A stretch of 64,000 nucleotides of DNA from contig NZ_CP023004.1 of the NCBI RefSeq assembly GCF_003096195.1, forward strand, positions 2,894,501 to 2,958,500. Direction: 5' to 3'. This DNA comes from Ereboglobus luteus (GTDB lineage: Bacteria > Verrucomicrobiota > Verrucomicrobiia > Opitutales > Opitutaceae). Under the pieces are notes generated by a model, which saw only the letters and a program-made list of their open reading frames with translations, was not told the DNA's origin and searched no databases. Of the stretch, positions 33,423 to 42,200 are shown piece by piece. The first letter of the stretch is position 1. The number at the start of each line of letters is the position of its first letter. The translations under genes were made by a program, and so were the position numbers.

Positions 33423-33449
33423 AGGGTTCGAATCCCTCCTCCTCCGCCA
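33423..33449 (+). other. 3' end of tRNA-Ser, probable right attachment site
   Basis: The sequence reads as a T-arm (AGGGTTCGAATCCCT) followed by an acceptor strand CTCCTCC, discriminator G and CCA, which fits the 3' end of a tRNA-Ser. No 5' half or anticodon arm exists within 100 bp upstream, and the outermost T-stem pair (33422 with 33438) is mismatched, as expected if element DNA begins there. Elements of this kind insert in tRNA 3' ends and leave such a fragment at one side. Confidence 0.78.
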
Positions 33450-33470
33450 TGCGGCTTCGGTGTAGTGAAA

Positions 33471-34154
33471 TTACTTTTCGGAGGTTTTTTCTTTTGAGGG
33501 TATGGGAATCCCTTCATCCAAGGCTTTATCTCTTCTTTTGGCGCGAAGGTAGAGTTCGTGCACTGCATCAGCGGCATCCGTCCCTATGACTCTTGCTTGA
33601 TCATCAGACATATTGTTTTTCGAGGGAATCATGAGATTTTTGCCTTCCAAATATTGATATACTGTTTGGTGGCGCTTTACACCGGTTTTGTCGTAAAACT
33701 CAACCATGAGACCGAAGACATCTTTGATTGATCGCGACATCCAAATCTTTTCATAAAGGGCCGGATCGACAAGGCTCGGAGGCGGCGGGTCTAACAGATC
33801 AGCCAATCGAGGTTGTAGTTTAGCGGCAGATAGCTCAGCGCGGAGGGTTTCCAGTCTTCTTTTATCCGCTCTATCCTCCCATTCCTTTGTCCTGTTTCTT
33901 CGCTCTTCCTTGTTGACGATTTCAGACTCGAGACGGGCAATGCGCTCGACGAGATAAACGCGATATCTTGCTTCGCTATCTATTTCCAATCGTGCGTTGT
34001 GTTGGCCGATGTGTCTTCCAATATAATAGGCAGCAATGACGGCACTCAACGCAATGACCACAAATGCGAGAATCCAAACTTTCCCTGCTATGCTTTTCTT
34101 GGTTGCGCGTTCGCTGCCGCATGGATCCATATCAAACCGTTGCTGTGCGTTCAT
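33471..34154 (-). CDS. Membrane-anchored coiled-coil hypothetical protein
   Basis: This 227-residue protein has one membrane segment near residues 26-46 (ILAFVVIALSAVIAAYYIG) and a charged coiled coil at about 60-110. A C-terminal part with no recognised domain follows. Its 3' end lies only 21 bp from the tRNA-Ser fragment, so it is the first chromosomal gene beyond the element. Function is unknown. Confidence 0.65.
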   Translation of the reverse strand: MNAQQRFDMDPCGSERATKKSIAGKVWILAFVVIALSAVIAAYYIGRHIGQHNARLEIDSEARYRVYLVERIARLESEIVNKEERRNRTKEWEDRADKRRLETLRAELSAAKLQPRLADLLDPPPPSLVDPALYEKIWMSRSIKDVFGLMVEFYDKTGVKRHQTVYQYLEGKNLMIPSKNNMSDDQARVIGTDAADAVHELYLRAKRRDKALDEGIPIPSKEKTSEK

Positions 34155-34252
34155 AGGGCTATCGTGCTATTGTTTCCGCATAGGTGTGGGCGAGTTTTTT
34201 CACCGAGACGAATTTGTCCTGCCAAATGCGTCATTTTCGATTGCGATTGGTA

Positions 34253-37200
34253 TTACTGCTCCGCGGTGAAAATATAATTGCCGGATTCGATGGTGTAGAC
34301 GGCCTTGTTATTGGCGCCGGCATCATGCAGGGCGCGGACGCCCTTGGCGTTTGCGACTGCAACACCGCCTTCGCGCACGGTTGCCGGATTTTTGGTCGGA
34401 ATGTGGACCGTGGCGGTCGAGCCGGTGGGTATTGAGATTTTCAATACAAATTTTCCGCCTTCCTTTTTCCATGCGCACGCGACCGGGCCGCGAGGTGATT
34501 CGTAGGTGGCGCGGGCCCAGGTGATGTCTCCGACGACTTGGGGCTTGATGAAGATTTTGCGGAAGCCGGGGCCTTCGGGATCGGGCTGCACGCCCACAAG
34601 GTCGCCGTAAAACCATTCCGTAACCTGGCCGAGCATGAAGTGGTTTTGCGAGGTTTGGCGGCGGGCGTTCCATGCCTCGGTCAGGCTGGTCGCGCCTTGG
34701 GCGAGTTGGTAGGCGTAACCGGGTTTTTCGTCGCCTCGCGTGAGCATTTTGTGGATGAGGTCGGAGCGGCCGTTGTTGGCGAGGGCGCGGAGGAGATAGC
34801 GATAACCGACATCGCCCGAGGTGACTCCGTAGTCGTCGGCTTGAAGGCGCGCGACGAGTGTGTCGAACGCGACTTTGCGACGTTCGGGCGGGACAAGGCC
34901 GAGCGCGAGGGGCATGGCTTGCGCGGTTTGCGAGCCGGTGGCGTAGGTGGCGATGTTTGGATCGTCGGTGAAGGGTTTTTGCGCGGGGTCGCCGTCGTTG
35001 TTGAGGAAGGCGCGGTTGAAGGCGTCGGCGATTTTTGCGGCTTCCTTGTTCAGGCGCGAGGCGTCGTCTTCGCGGCCGATGACGGTGGCGATGCGCGCGA
35101 GCGTGTGTGTGATTTCGTAATAAATGGCGGTGGCGGTGAGGGGCACGGGGGTGAGTTGCGAGACGCCGGGGCGGCGCGGCCCGGAGTCAAACCAGTCGCC
35201 AAGGCCGTGCGAGAGGATATATTTTTTGGCGCGGGTGTTGAGATAGTCGACGTAGTCATCCATCGCGTCGAAGTAGTCTCGCAGGGGTTTGTCGTCGGCG
35301 GTCCAGATGTAGTGCTGCCAGGCGGCGAGGACAAACGCCGCGCCCCATTCGGGGGAGTCGCGGAAGCCGCCGGCGAAGATGGTGTATTCGGGCGCGATGT
35401 CGGGGACGAGGCCGGAGGGGAGTTGCGAGTCGGCCATGTCGCGGAAGCATTTTGCGAAGAGGCGCGCGGCGTCCCATTCGTAGCGGAGCGCGGGGCCGTT
35501 GAGGTGGTATTGTTCGAGCCAGCCGAGTTTTTCGCGGTGCGGGCAGTCGGTGAGGACATGCGCGAGGTTGCTGCGCTGCGCCCAGCGCACGAGCGTGCGG
35601 ATGCGGTTGAAGAGTTCGTCCGAGCAGGCGAAATCTCCTGCGGTCGGCGTGTCGGAATGGGTGACGAGTGATTTGATTTTTTCGACGACGGGGCGGTTTT
35701 GGCCGCCGTCGGGCGGGATGCGCTCGACCTGAATGTAGCGCGTGCCGTGGTAATAGGTGTCGGGCGTCCACGATTCACCGAAGGGATCGCCGCGCAGCGT
35801 GTATTGCCAGTAGGCGGCGCCTCCGCCGACCGACCTGCGGTCGAGCGCGCCGGTGTCGGGATCAACGAGCTCGGCGGGCGTGAGGCGCACGATGGAGCCG
35901 GCGGGGCCGCGCACGGTGAGCGAGGGCATCATCGAGGCGTTTTGCCCGAAGTCGATAATGCTGACGCCGTCGCGTATTTGTTTTTCGGATACAGGTGAGA
36001 ATTTCTCGAAATGGTTGAAATGCGGGGATGCGAGCGAGAGTCCGCGGAATTTGCCGGCGGGGCCGGGGGTGGTTGCGGCGGGCGTCCACGCGCTGTCGTC
36101 AAATCCGGAGTCGGTCCAGCCGCGCGGTTCGAGGCGGGCGTCGTAGTCCTCGCCGCCGTAGAGGTTGGAGTAGGTGGCGGGGCCAGTCGAGACGCGCCAG
36201 GCGCCGTCGGTGCTGATTGTTTCGACGAGGCCGTCGTCGTATTCGAGGCGGATTTGTCCGTAGGCGGCAAGGGGACGGAAGGGTGTTGTGAACTTGTGAT
36301 AGCGGTTCAGCGGGTCGGGCCGGATGTTGTAGAAGCCGCCGGAGAGGATGAGCGCGAGGACGTTGGAGCCCTCGTGGAGTCGCGAGGTGATGTCGTAGGT
36401 GTCGTAGAGGACGGTTTTGTCGTAGTTGGTCCAGCCCGGAGCGAGGAGGCCGGTGGTGATGCGCGTGCAACCGACGGAAAACTCATAATGGCCAAGGCCG
36501 GTGATGTGGGCGAGCGCGCGGACAAGGCCGGGGCGCACGTTGAACTTGCGGCGCAGGAGAAGGGTGGTGTTGGCGCGCGGGTTGTGGTCGGAGGTGTCGA
36601 GTCCGTCCGTGAGCGCGCCGGGCTGCCAGTTCACGCTGTCGTCGCTGATGTCGCTCGCGGTCACGGGGGCGTTGACCGCGATGTTCTTTTTGTCGGGGCC
36701 GGAAAGGACTTCGATCTGGCTGAGGGCGAGAACCGGTTTGCCGTCGGCGGGCGCGCGGAGCTTGGTTGCGGTGACTCGGAGGTAGCGCGCGATGGCGGTG
36801 TGCGTTGCCGGGGGCGTGCGCATGATGACGGCGCTTCGCGGATTGAGATCGTTTGCGGTGTCGTCGGAGATGGTGTGGATGCGGTGGGCTTTTTTGAAGG
36901 CGGGATCATCCGACGCCTCGATTTTAAAACGAACGGGAAAACCGTGCCGGTCCGGAAAACCGTGCCGGACGGCGCGAAGGATGACCGTGTCGATGGACTG
37001 CGGCGAGCCGAGGTCGAGCTGCACCCATTTGGGAGCGTTTGCGTGTTTGCCCTCGCGAGAGCAGAAGCCGAACGCCTTGCGCTCCCATTTGAGAAGCTCG
37101 GGGTCGGTGATCCATTGCGCGCCGGGCTGCCAGCCGGGGCCGAGCGGAGTGTCGAGCACGCCCGTGGTGAAGGTGGCGACGGGGCTCCACTCCGAGGCGC

Positions 37201-37588
37201 GAGAGCCGGGGGCGTTGCTCCATGCGCGAACTTTCCAGAAAACTTGCTGCGAGGTGGCGAGGGGGCGTCCGTTGTAGGGGATGTTGAGGGTTTCGGAAGA
37301 TGTGACGCGTCCGCTATTCCAGAGGTCGCCGTAGTCGCGCGCGAGACGCTCGGCGTTCGTGGCCGCGAGGATTTCGTAGGCGACTTGGTTTTCGCCGCGC
37401 TCAGGCGAGGAGATGCGCCAGCTGAAGCGCGGCTTGTCGGAGTCGATGCCGAGCGGGCTTTCGAGATTTTCGCAGCGCAGCGAATCGACCGCAAGCGTGG
37501 CGCGCGCGGCGGATGCGAAGGCGAACAAAGTGACAATCATCGCAACCGCCGCGAAGGCGTGGCGCGACACGCATGTTTTGCAGATCAT
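34253..37588 (-). CDS. GH78 alpha-L-rhamnosidase, exported
   Basis: The enzyme of about 1111 residues matches family 78 from end to end: an N-terminal beta domain, a discoidin-like insert (about 175-310, WVQLDLGSPQSIDTVIL), the beta-sandwich domains, and an (alpha/alpha)6 barrel with DCPHREKLGW near residue 680 (acid region) and TSLTEAW near 969 (catalytic-base region). It releases terminal alpha-L-rhamnose from plant polysaccharides or glycosides. A signal peptide follows the ATG at 37588, which has GGAAC just upstream; ATG codons at 37606 and 37627 are alternatives. A short in-frame duplication gives HGFPDRHGFP. It pairs functionally with the GH106 enzyme at 49259-52948. Confidence 0.92.
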   Translation of the reverse strand: MICKTCVSRHAFAAVAMIVTLFAFASAARATLAVDSLRCENLESPLGIDSDKPRFSWRISSPERGENQVAYEILAATNAERLARDYGDLWNSGRVTSSETLNIPYNGRPLATSQQVFWKVRAWSNAPGSRASEWSPVATFTTGVLDTPLGPGWQPGAQWITDPELLKWERKAFGFCSREGKHANAPKWVQLDLGSPQSIDTVILRAVRHGFPDRHGFPVRFKIEASDDPAFKKAHRIHTISDDTANDLNPRSAVIMRTPPATHTAIARYLRVTATKLRAPADGKPVLALSQIEVLSGPDKKNIAVNAPVTASDISDDSVNWQPGALTDGLDTSDHNPRANTTLLLRRKFNVRPGLVRALAHITGLGHYEFSVGCTRITTGLLAPGWTNYDKTVLYDTYDITSRLHEGSNVLALILSGGFYNIRPDPLNRYHKFTTPFRPLAAYGQIRLEYDDGLVETISTDGAWRVSTGPATYSNLYGGEDYDARLEPRGWTDSGFDDSAWTPAATTPGPAGKFRGLSLASPHFNHFEKFSPVSEKQIRDGVSIIDFGQNASMMPSLTVRGPAGSIVRLTPAELVDPDTGALDRRSVGGGAAYWQYTLRGDPFGESWTPDTYYHGTRYIQVERIPPDGGQNRPVVEKIKSLVTHSDTPTAGDFACSDELFNRIRTLVRWAQRSNLAHVLTDCPHREKLGWLEQYHLNGPALRYEWDAARLFAKCFRDMADSQLPSGLVPDIAPEYTIFAGGFRDSPEWGAAFVLAAWQHYIWTADDKPLRDYFDAMDDYVDYLNTRAKKYILSHGLGDWFDSGPRRPGVSQLTPVPLTATAIYYEITHTLARIATVIGREDDASRLNKEAAKIADAFNRAFLNNDGDPAQKPFTDDPNIATYATGSQTAQAMPLALGLVPPERRKVAFDTLVARLQADDYGVTSGDVGYRYLLRALANNGRSDLIHKMLTRGDEKPGYAYQLAQGATSLTEAWNARRQTSQNHFMLGQVTEWFYGDLVGVQPDPEGPGFRKIFIKPQVVGDITWARATYESPRGPVACAWKKEGGKFVLKISIPTGSTATVHIPTKNPATVREGGVAVANAKGVRALHDAGANNKAVYTIESGNYIFTAEQ

Positions 37589-37757
37589 CGTTCCGATACG
37601 AAACATGAAACGATGTTTTATGCGCATGGGACGCAAGGTGAAGCGGAAACGCAGAAAACTGCGGAAAAATTACCAAATTTTTTTGAACGCATTTGATGAA
37701 AATTAAGACGTGATTTCGCGCGCTTGATTTGAGCGGGCTGGCTTGTAGTTGTTTTGC

Positions 37758-40355
37758 ATGGTGCAACCAACCGACACGCCTCGCCGTCCCGAAATCCTCG
37801 CGCCCGCGGGGGATTGGGAATGCGTGCGCGCGGCGGTCGAGAACGGCGCCGACGCGGTCTATTTCGGACTGGAACGCTTCAACGCCCGCATGCGCGCGAA
37901 AAATTTTACGCAGGCCGACCTGCCCGCGCTCATGGAGTTTCTGCACAAGCGCGGCGTGCGCGGTTACGTGACGTTCAACACGCTTGTGTTTCCCGGCGAG
38001 ATCGACGAGGCGCGCGACTACGCGCGCACAATCATCGCCGCCGGGGCCGACGCCGCCATCGTGCAGGATGTGGGCGCGTGCAAACTCATCCGCGAAATCT
38101 CGCCCGATTTTCCGATTCACGCATCCACGCAAATGACGGTCACGAGCGCGGCGGGCGTTACGCTTGCGCGCGAACTCGGCGCGTCGCTCGTGGTGCTCGC
38201 CCGCGAAAACACGCTCGCCGACATCGAGGCGATCCAGGCCGCGCAGCGCGCCTCCGGCCATGCGCCGCTTTCGATCGAGGTGTTTGTGCACGGCGCGCTT
38301 TGCGTGGCCTACTCCGGCCAATGCCTGACCAGCGAGGCGCTCGGCGGGCGCTCCGCCAATCGCGGCGAATGCGCGCAGGCGTGCCGGCTGCCTTACGAGT
38401 TGATTTGCGACGACCGCAAGGTCGACCTCGGCGACCGGCGCTACCTGCTCAGCCCGCGTGATCTCGCGGGCATCGACGTGCTGCCGGAACTCGTGCGCCT
38501 CGGCGTCGCCTCGCTCAAAATCGAGGGTCGCCTGAAATCGCCCGAATACGTGGCGAGCATCACGCGCGTTTATCGGGCGGCGCTCGATAAACTAATGAAG
38601 AATGAAAAATGTATAATGGAGAATGGCGGGGGCGATTCGCAGTCCGGGACTGCCTCGCGTTCGAAATATGAACTGGAGATGACTTTTTCGCGCGGGCTGG
38701 GGACGGGCTGGTTTCGCGGCATCGACAATCAAAATCTCGTCCACGCGCGTTTCGGCACCAAGCGAGGCGTGTTTTTGGGCGAGGTCGCGCGCGTGCAAAA
38801 CGAAAGCGTCACGCTCCGCCTCGTCGCGCCGCTCAAGCCGGGCGACGGCGTTGTGTTCGACGCGGGCACGCCCGAAATCCGCGAGGAGGGCGGCCGCGTT
38901 TACCAAGTCGATGCGCGCCCCGGCGGCGAAACGACGCTGCGCTTCGGCCATGGCGACATCAATTTCGGTCGCGTGCGCTCCGGCCAGCTTTTGTGGAAAA
39001 CCAACGACCCCGCGCTCGACCGTGAATTGCGCGCCACCTACGACGGCGACAAGATTCGTCACACGCGCTCCGTTGACGCCGAGGTGCACGGCCGCGCCGG
39101 CGCGCCGCTCACGCTGATTCTCAACGACCGCGCCGGGCATGTCGTGCGCGAGGATTCCGCGGTCGCGCTCGCGCCCGCGCAAACCCAGCCGCTTACGGAG
39201 GCGCGCTTGCGCGATCAACTCGGACGCCTCGGCGGCACGCCCTACAATCTTGGCAAGCTCGCTTCGCGTCTCGAGGGCGACGTCATGCTGCCGATGAGCG
39301 AGCTCAATCGCCTGCGCCGCGCCGCCGCTGAAAAACTCACCGCCCTGCGCGCCGCGCCGAAACGCTGGACGATTCGCTCCGGATCGAGTGGCACGGGCGA
39401 CTCGCCCGTGTTGCATAATGCGACGAATCACGGGCGAGCCGCCCGTGCCACCCAACCCGACGCACCCGAAATCATTCCCGTCCTCCGCAATCTTTCCCAG
39501 CTTGAGGCGGCGCTCACGGTTCCGGACATCGCGACGGTTTATTGCGAGTTCGAAAACCCAAAGCACTACCGCGAGGCGGTGGCGCGCGTCCGCAATTTGG
39601 GGAAACCGGATTTTGAAATATGGGTTGCGCCGCCGCGCATCACCAAGCCCGGCGAGGAATGGATACTCGCGCAAACACGCTCGGCGAACGCCGACGGCTA
39701 CATTGTGCGCAACGCCGACCACCTGCGCTACTTTGCGGACGATCGCAAACGGGGCGATTTTTCGCTCAACGTCGCCAACCAGATCACTGCCGAATATTTT
39801 CTCGCACACCACGGTCTGGAGCGCGTCACGGCATCCTACGACCTGAACATCGCGCAACTCGAGGCTCTGTTGCTGGCGTCGAACAACGATGCGTGCGCGC
39901 TCATGCCGGCATCCTACGACATTACGATTCACCAGCGCATGCCGATGTTTCACATGGAGCACTGCGTGTTTTGTTCGTTCCTCTCCGACGGCAGGGATTA
40001 TCACGACTGCGGACGCCCCTGCGAAAAACACCGCGTGCGCTTGCGCGACAGGACGGGCGCGGAGTTCCCGCTCAAGGCCGACGCCGGATGCCGCAACACC
40101 GTTTTCAACAACCGCGCGCAAACCGGCGCCGAGTATGTCGCGCGACTGCTTGCGCTCGGCGCGCGCCATTTTCGCGTGGAGTTTGTTGACGAGACGCCCG
40201 GCGAAGTCGTGCAAACGCTCGCGCGCTACCGCCAACTCCTGCGCGGTGAAATCGACGGCGCGGCACTCTGGCGCGAATTAAAACTGCTCAACCAACTCGG
40301 CGTGACGCGCGGCCAAATGGAGGCCGCCCCGCGGATAATCCGCCGCAAAAGTTGA
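37758..40355 (+). CDS. U32-family peptidase/RNA-modification protein
   Basis: This 865-residue protein has the N-terminal U32 domain (ILAPAGDWE, then the Cys-rich signature CVAYSGQCLTSEALGGRSAN and ECAQACRLPYEL) and a long C-terminal part like the DUF3656 region. Bacterial U32 proteins such as RlhA and TrhP act in hydroxylation of cytidine or uridine in RNA, and the four Cys could hold a metal cluster; the peptidase name is historical. The reading frame contains two repeat-derived insertions: a GCAGTCC/GGACTGC palindrome region near 38596-38656 and a pair of REP-like palindromes at 39389-39450. Both keep the frame open. Confidence 0.85.
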   Translation: MVQPTDTPRRPEILAPAGDWECVRAAVENGADAVYFGLERFNARMRAKNFTQADLPALMEFLHKRGVRGYVTFNTLVFPGEIDEARDYARTIIAAGADAAIVQDVGACKLIREISPDFPIHASTQMTVTSAAGVTLARELGASLVVLARENTLADIEAIQAAQRASGHAPLSIEVFVHGALCVAYSGQCLTSEALGGRSANRGECAQACRLPYELICDDRKVDLGDRRYLLSPRDLAGIDVLPELVRLGVASLKIEGRLKSPEYVASITRVYRAALDKLMKNEKCIMENGGGDSQSGTASRSKYELEMTFSRGLGTGWFRGIDNQNLVHARFGTKRGVFLGEVARVQNESVTLRLVAPLKPGDGVVFDAGTPEIREEGGRVYQVDARPGGETTLRFGHGDINFGRVRSGQLLWKTNDPALDRELRATYDGDKIRHTRSVDAEVHGRAGAPLTLILNDRAGHVVREDSAVALAPAQTQPLTEARLRDQLGRLGGTPYNLGKLASRLEGDVMLPMSELNRLRRAAAEKLTALRAAPKRWTIRSGSSGTGDSPVLHNATNHGRAARATQPDAPEIIPVLRNLSQLEAALTVPDIATVYCEFENPKHYREAVARVRNLGKPDFEIWVAPPRITKPGEEWILAQTRSANADGYIVRNADHLRYFADDRKRGDFSLNVANQITAEYFLAHHGLERVTASYDLNIAQLEALLLASNNDACALMPASYDITIHQRMPMFHMEHCVFCSFLSDGRDYHDCGRPCEKHRVRLRDRTGAEFPLKADAGCRNTVFNNRAQTGAEYVARLLALGARHFRVEFVDETPGEVVQTLARYRQLLRGEIDGAALWRELKLLNQLGVTRGQMEAAPRIIRRKS
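38596..38656. repeat. Possible in-frame repeat insertion within the U32 gene
   Basis: An A-rich stretch of ATGAAGAATGAAAAATG type is followed by a palindrome, GCAGTCC-G-GGACTGC. It encodes a low-complexity segment (KNEKCIMENGGGDSQSGTAS) just before the conserved YELEMTFSRG. The composition is unlike the surrounding GC-rich codons, which suggests an intergenic-type repeat that landed in frame. Confidence 0.4.
39389..39450. repeat. REP-like inverted pair inside the U32 coding frame
   Basis: Two 22-bp arms (39389-39410 and 39429-39450) are complementary with a single mismatch, and each is itself a near-palindrome built on CACGGGCG/CGCCCGTG. The 18-bp spacer and arms are translated as part of a Gly/Ala/His-rich linker. 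The arms resemble REP sequences seen between genes in other bacteria. Confidence 0.85.
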
Positions 40356-40374
40356 CGGGAACGCGCTTGCGCCT

Positions 40375-40436
40375 GGGAGCGCGGGCATCCTGCCCGCACA
40401 AACCTCCAAACCTGCGGGCAAGATGCCGGCGTTCCC
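40375..40436. repeat. REP-like inverted pair after the U32 gene
   Basis: The arms at 40375-40398 and 40413-40436 are 24 bp long and complementary with four mismatches, with a 14-bp spacer. The core GCGGGCATC-TGCCCGC differs from the other repeats in this window. It starts 20 bp after the U32 stop and may also end its transcript. Confidence 0.8.
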
Positions 40437-40565
40437 GGGGTGATCAGAATTTGAGATGCGCGGCTTTTTTTCGGAACACGGTTTTTGTCATTCCCTCCCA
40501 TTGGAGTTTTCCACATGCTGCGCGGTTTTTATTGCACCGCGAAACCCTACCATCTGTTTGACCTA

Positions 40566-42059
40566 ATGACCGTTGACACACCTACCATCGTCACTTTTGC
40601 CGTTTATATTGTGCTTATGCTCCTTGTGGGCTGGCTTGGATACCGCTCAACGAGCAACCTGTCCGATTACATCCTCGGCGGACGCAGGCTCGGCAGTTTT
40701 GTGACGGCGCTGTCGGCGGGCGCGTCGGACATGAGCGGCTGGTTGCTCATGGGGCTGCCCGGGGCGATTTTTCTTTCCGGCGTGTCGCAATCGTGGATCG
40801 CAATCGGCCTCATCATCGGCCAGTGGTGCAACTGGAAATTCGTCGCGGGCCGCCTGCGCATCTACACCGAAAAATGCGACAACGCGCTCACGCTCGCCGA
40901 TTACTTCAGCGTGCGTTTCAAGGACAAGAGCAGCATCCTGCGCATTTTCACGGCGGCGGTGATTCTTGTGTTCTTCACACTTTACTGCGCGTCGGGTGTC
41001 GTGGCGGGCGCGCGTTTGTTCGAGTCGATGTTCGGCATGCCTTACAACACCGCGCTCTGGATTGGCGCGCTGGCGACGATCACGTATGTGTTCATCGGCG
41101 GCTTTCTCGCCGTGAGCTGGACGGACACGATTCAGGCCTCGCTCATGATCACGGCGTTGATCATCACGCCGCTCATGGTGATTTATTCGGGCGGCGGAGT
41201 CGCGCAAAGTTTTGCCGACACGGTGGCGGTGAAGCCCGGCTTCTTCAGCCTCACGCACGATCTCGACACGCTCGCCATCATTTCGCTCGCGGCGTGGGGG
41301 CTCGGTTACGTCGGGCAGCCGCACATTCTCGTGCGTTTCATGGCGGCGGAAAGCGCTGCGAAGATTCCGGCCGCGCGGCGCATCGGCATGACATGGATGG
41401 TGGTTTGCCTCGCGGGCGCGGTGGCCGTGGGCGTTTTCGGCTGGTCGTATTTCGCAAACAATCCCGCGATTGCGGGCGCGGTGAGCAAGAACAGCGAATT
41501 GGTGTTCATCGAGCTGGTGCGCAATCTTTTCAATCCGTGGATCGCGGGCGTGTTTCTGGCGGCGATTTTGGCGGCGATTATGAGCACGCTTTCGTGCCAG
41601 TTGCTCGTCACATCGAGCGCGCTGACGGAGGATATTTACCGCGCGTTTCTGCGCAAAACCGCGTCGCAAAAGGAGCTCGTCTGGTGCGGGCGCATCATGG
41701 TGCTCGTCGTCGCGGTGATCGCAATTGTCATCGCAATGAATCCGAACAGCAAGGTGCTCAAAATGGTCAGCGACGCGTGGGCCGGTTTCGGCGCGGCGTT
41801 CGGTCCCGCCGTGGTGCTGTCGCTTTTCTGGCCGCGCATGACGCGCAACGGCGCCGCCGCGGGCATGTTCGTGGGCGCGGCGACGGTGCTTTTGATGATC
41901 CTGTTCAAACATCATCTGCCCTTTGCGATTTATGAAATCATCCCCGGCTTCGTCCTCGGCGGAATTACCATCGTGGTTGTGAGCCTGCTCGGCAAGCCGC
42001 CCGCGAAGGAAATCGTCGAGCGCCACGAGGCGGTGGACGCGGAAGTGCGCGGAATGTAG
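40566..42059 (+). CDS. PutP-like sodium/proline symporter
   Basis: This 497-residue protein has about 13 membrane segments and matches the sodium-solute symporter family. It begins TIVTFAVYIVLMLLVGWLGY and carries SDYILGGRRLG, GASDMSGWLLMGLPGA and the Na-site-containing segment ILAAIMSTLSCQLLVTSSAL. These fit PutP, which imports proline with sodium. The ATG at 40566 starts the family's normal N-terminus, while the frame extends upstream by 27 codons. The stop codon overlaps the first base pairs of a long inverted repeat. Confidence 0.85.
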   Translation: MTVDTPTIVTFAVYIVLMLLVGWLGYRSTSNLSDYILGGRRLGSFVTALSAGASDMSGWLLMGLPGAIFLSGVSQSWIAIGLIIGQWCNWKFVAGRLRIYTEKCDNALTLADYFSVRFKDKSSILRIFTAAVILVFFTLYCASGVVAGARLFESMFGMPYNTALWIGALATITYVFIGGFLAVSWTDTIQASLMITALIITPLMVIYSGGGVAQSFADTVAVKPGFFSLTHDLDTLAIISLAAWGLGYVGQPHILVRFMAAESAAKIPAARRIGMTWMVVCLAGAVAVGVFGWSYFANNPAIAGAVSKNSELVFIELVRNLFNPWIAGVFLAAILAAIMSTLSCQLLVTSSALTEDIYRAFLRKTASQKELVWCGRIMVLVVAVIAIVIAMNPNSKVLKMVSDAWAGFGAAFGPAVVLSLFWPRMTRNGAAAGMFVGAATVLLMILFKHHLPFAIYEIIPGFVLGGITIVVVSLLGKPPAKEIVERHEAVDAEVRGM

Positions 42060-42160
42060 GGGCGCACCTGGCGTGCGCCCTCGTTTTAGAGAATCATTTT
42101 GTTTGCGCGCCCGGCCGTAATGCGGACGGGCGCGAGGGCGCACGCGAGGTGCGCCCCTAC
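42056..42160. repeat. Long inverted repeat pair after the symporter gene
   Basis: The 28-bp arms at 42056-42083 and 42133-42160 are complementary with one mismatch, with a 49-bp spacer. The left arm begins at the symporter stop codon and the right arm ends about 40 bp before the M3 peptidase start. Each arm is itself partly palindromic (GGCGCAC/GTGCGCC). Confidence 0.85.
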
Positions 42161-42200
42161 TTGACAAACCGCCGCTTCATGACGTCGCATGGAGGGCATC

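Larger units (their letters stand above)
1..33449. mobile_element. Right-hand part of an integrative and conjugative element
   Basis: This stretch holds trbJ-trbL-trbF-trbG-trbI, a coupling protein and a MobF relaxase, which together make a conjugation system. It ends on the right in a tRNA-Ser 3' end at 33423-33449, beyond which gene content and base composition become chromosomal. Heavy-metal efflux genes, toxin-like and nuclease-like genes lie between the transfer genes as cargo. No integrase, VirB4/TrbE ATPase or TrbB/VirB11 is visible, so the element must continue to the left of position 1. An integrated plasmid or a decayed element would look similar, but the relaxase, coupling protein and five Trb genes all have intact frames. 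Confidence 0.8.

Noticed and set aside
33340-33449. A complete tRNA-Ser gene at the end of the element
   Set aside because: Only the T-arm, acceptor strand and CCA are present. No matching 5' acceptor strand, D-arm or anticodon arm is found upstream.
36011-37696. 561-codon frame on the plus strand opposite the GH78 gene
   Set aside because: Antisense shadow of a GC-rich gene. The product is low-complexity and the minus strand encodes a complete rhamnosidase.
38592-42167. Long minus-strand frames opposite the U32 and symporter genes
   Set aside because: Products are Arg/Ala/His-rich without recognisable domains; the plus-strand genes are clear family members.
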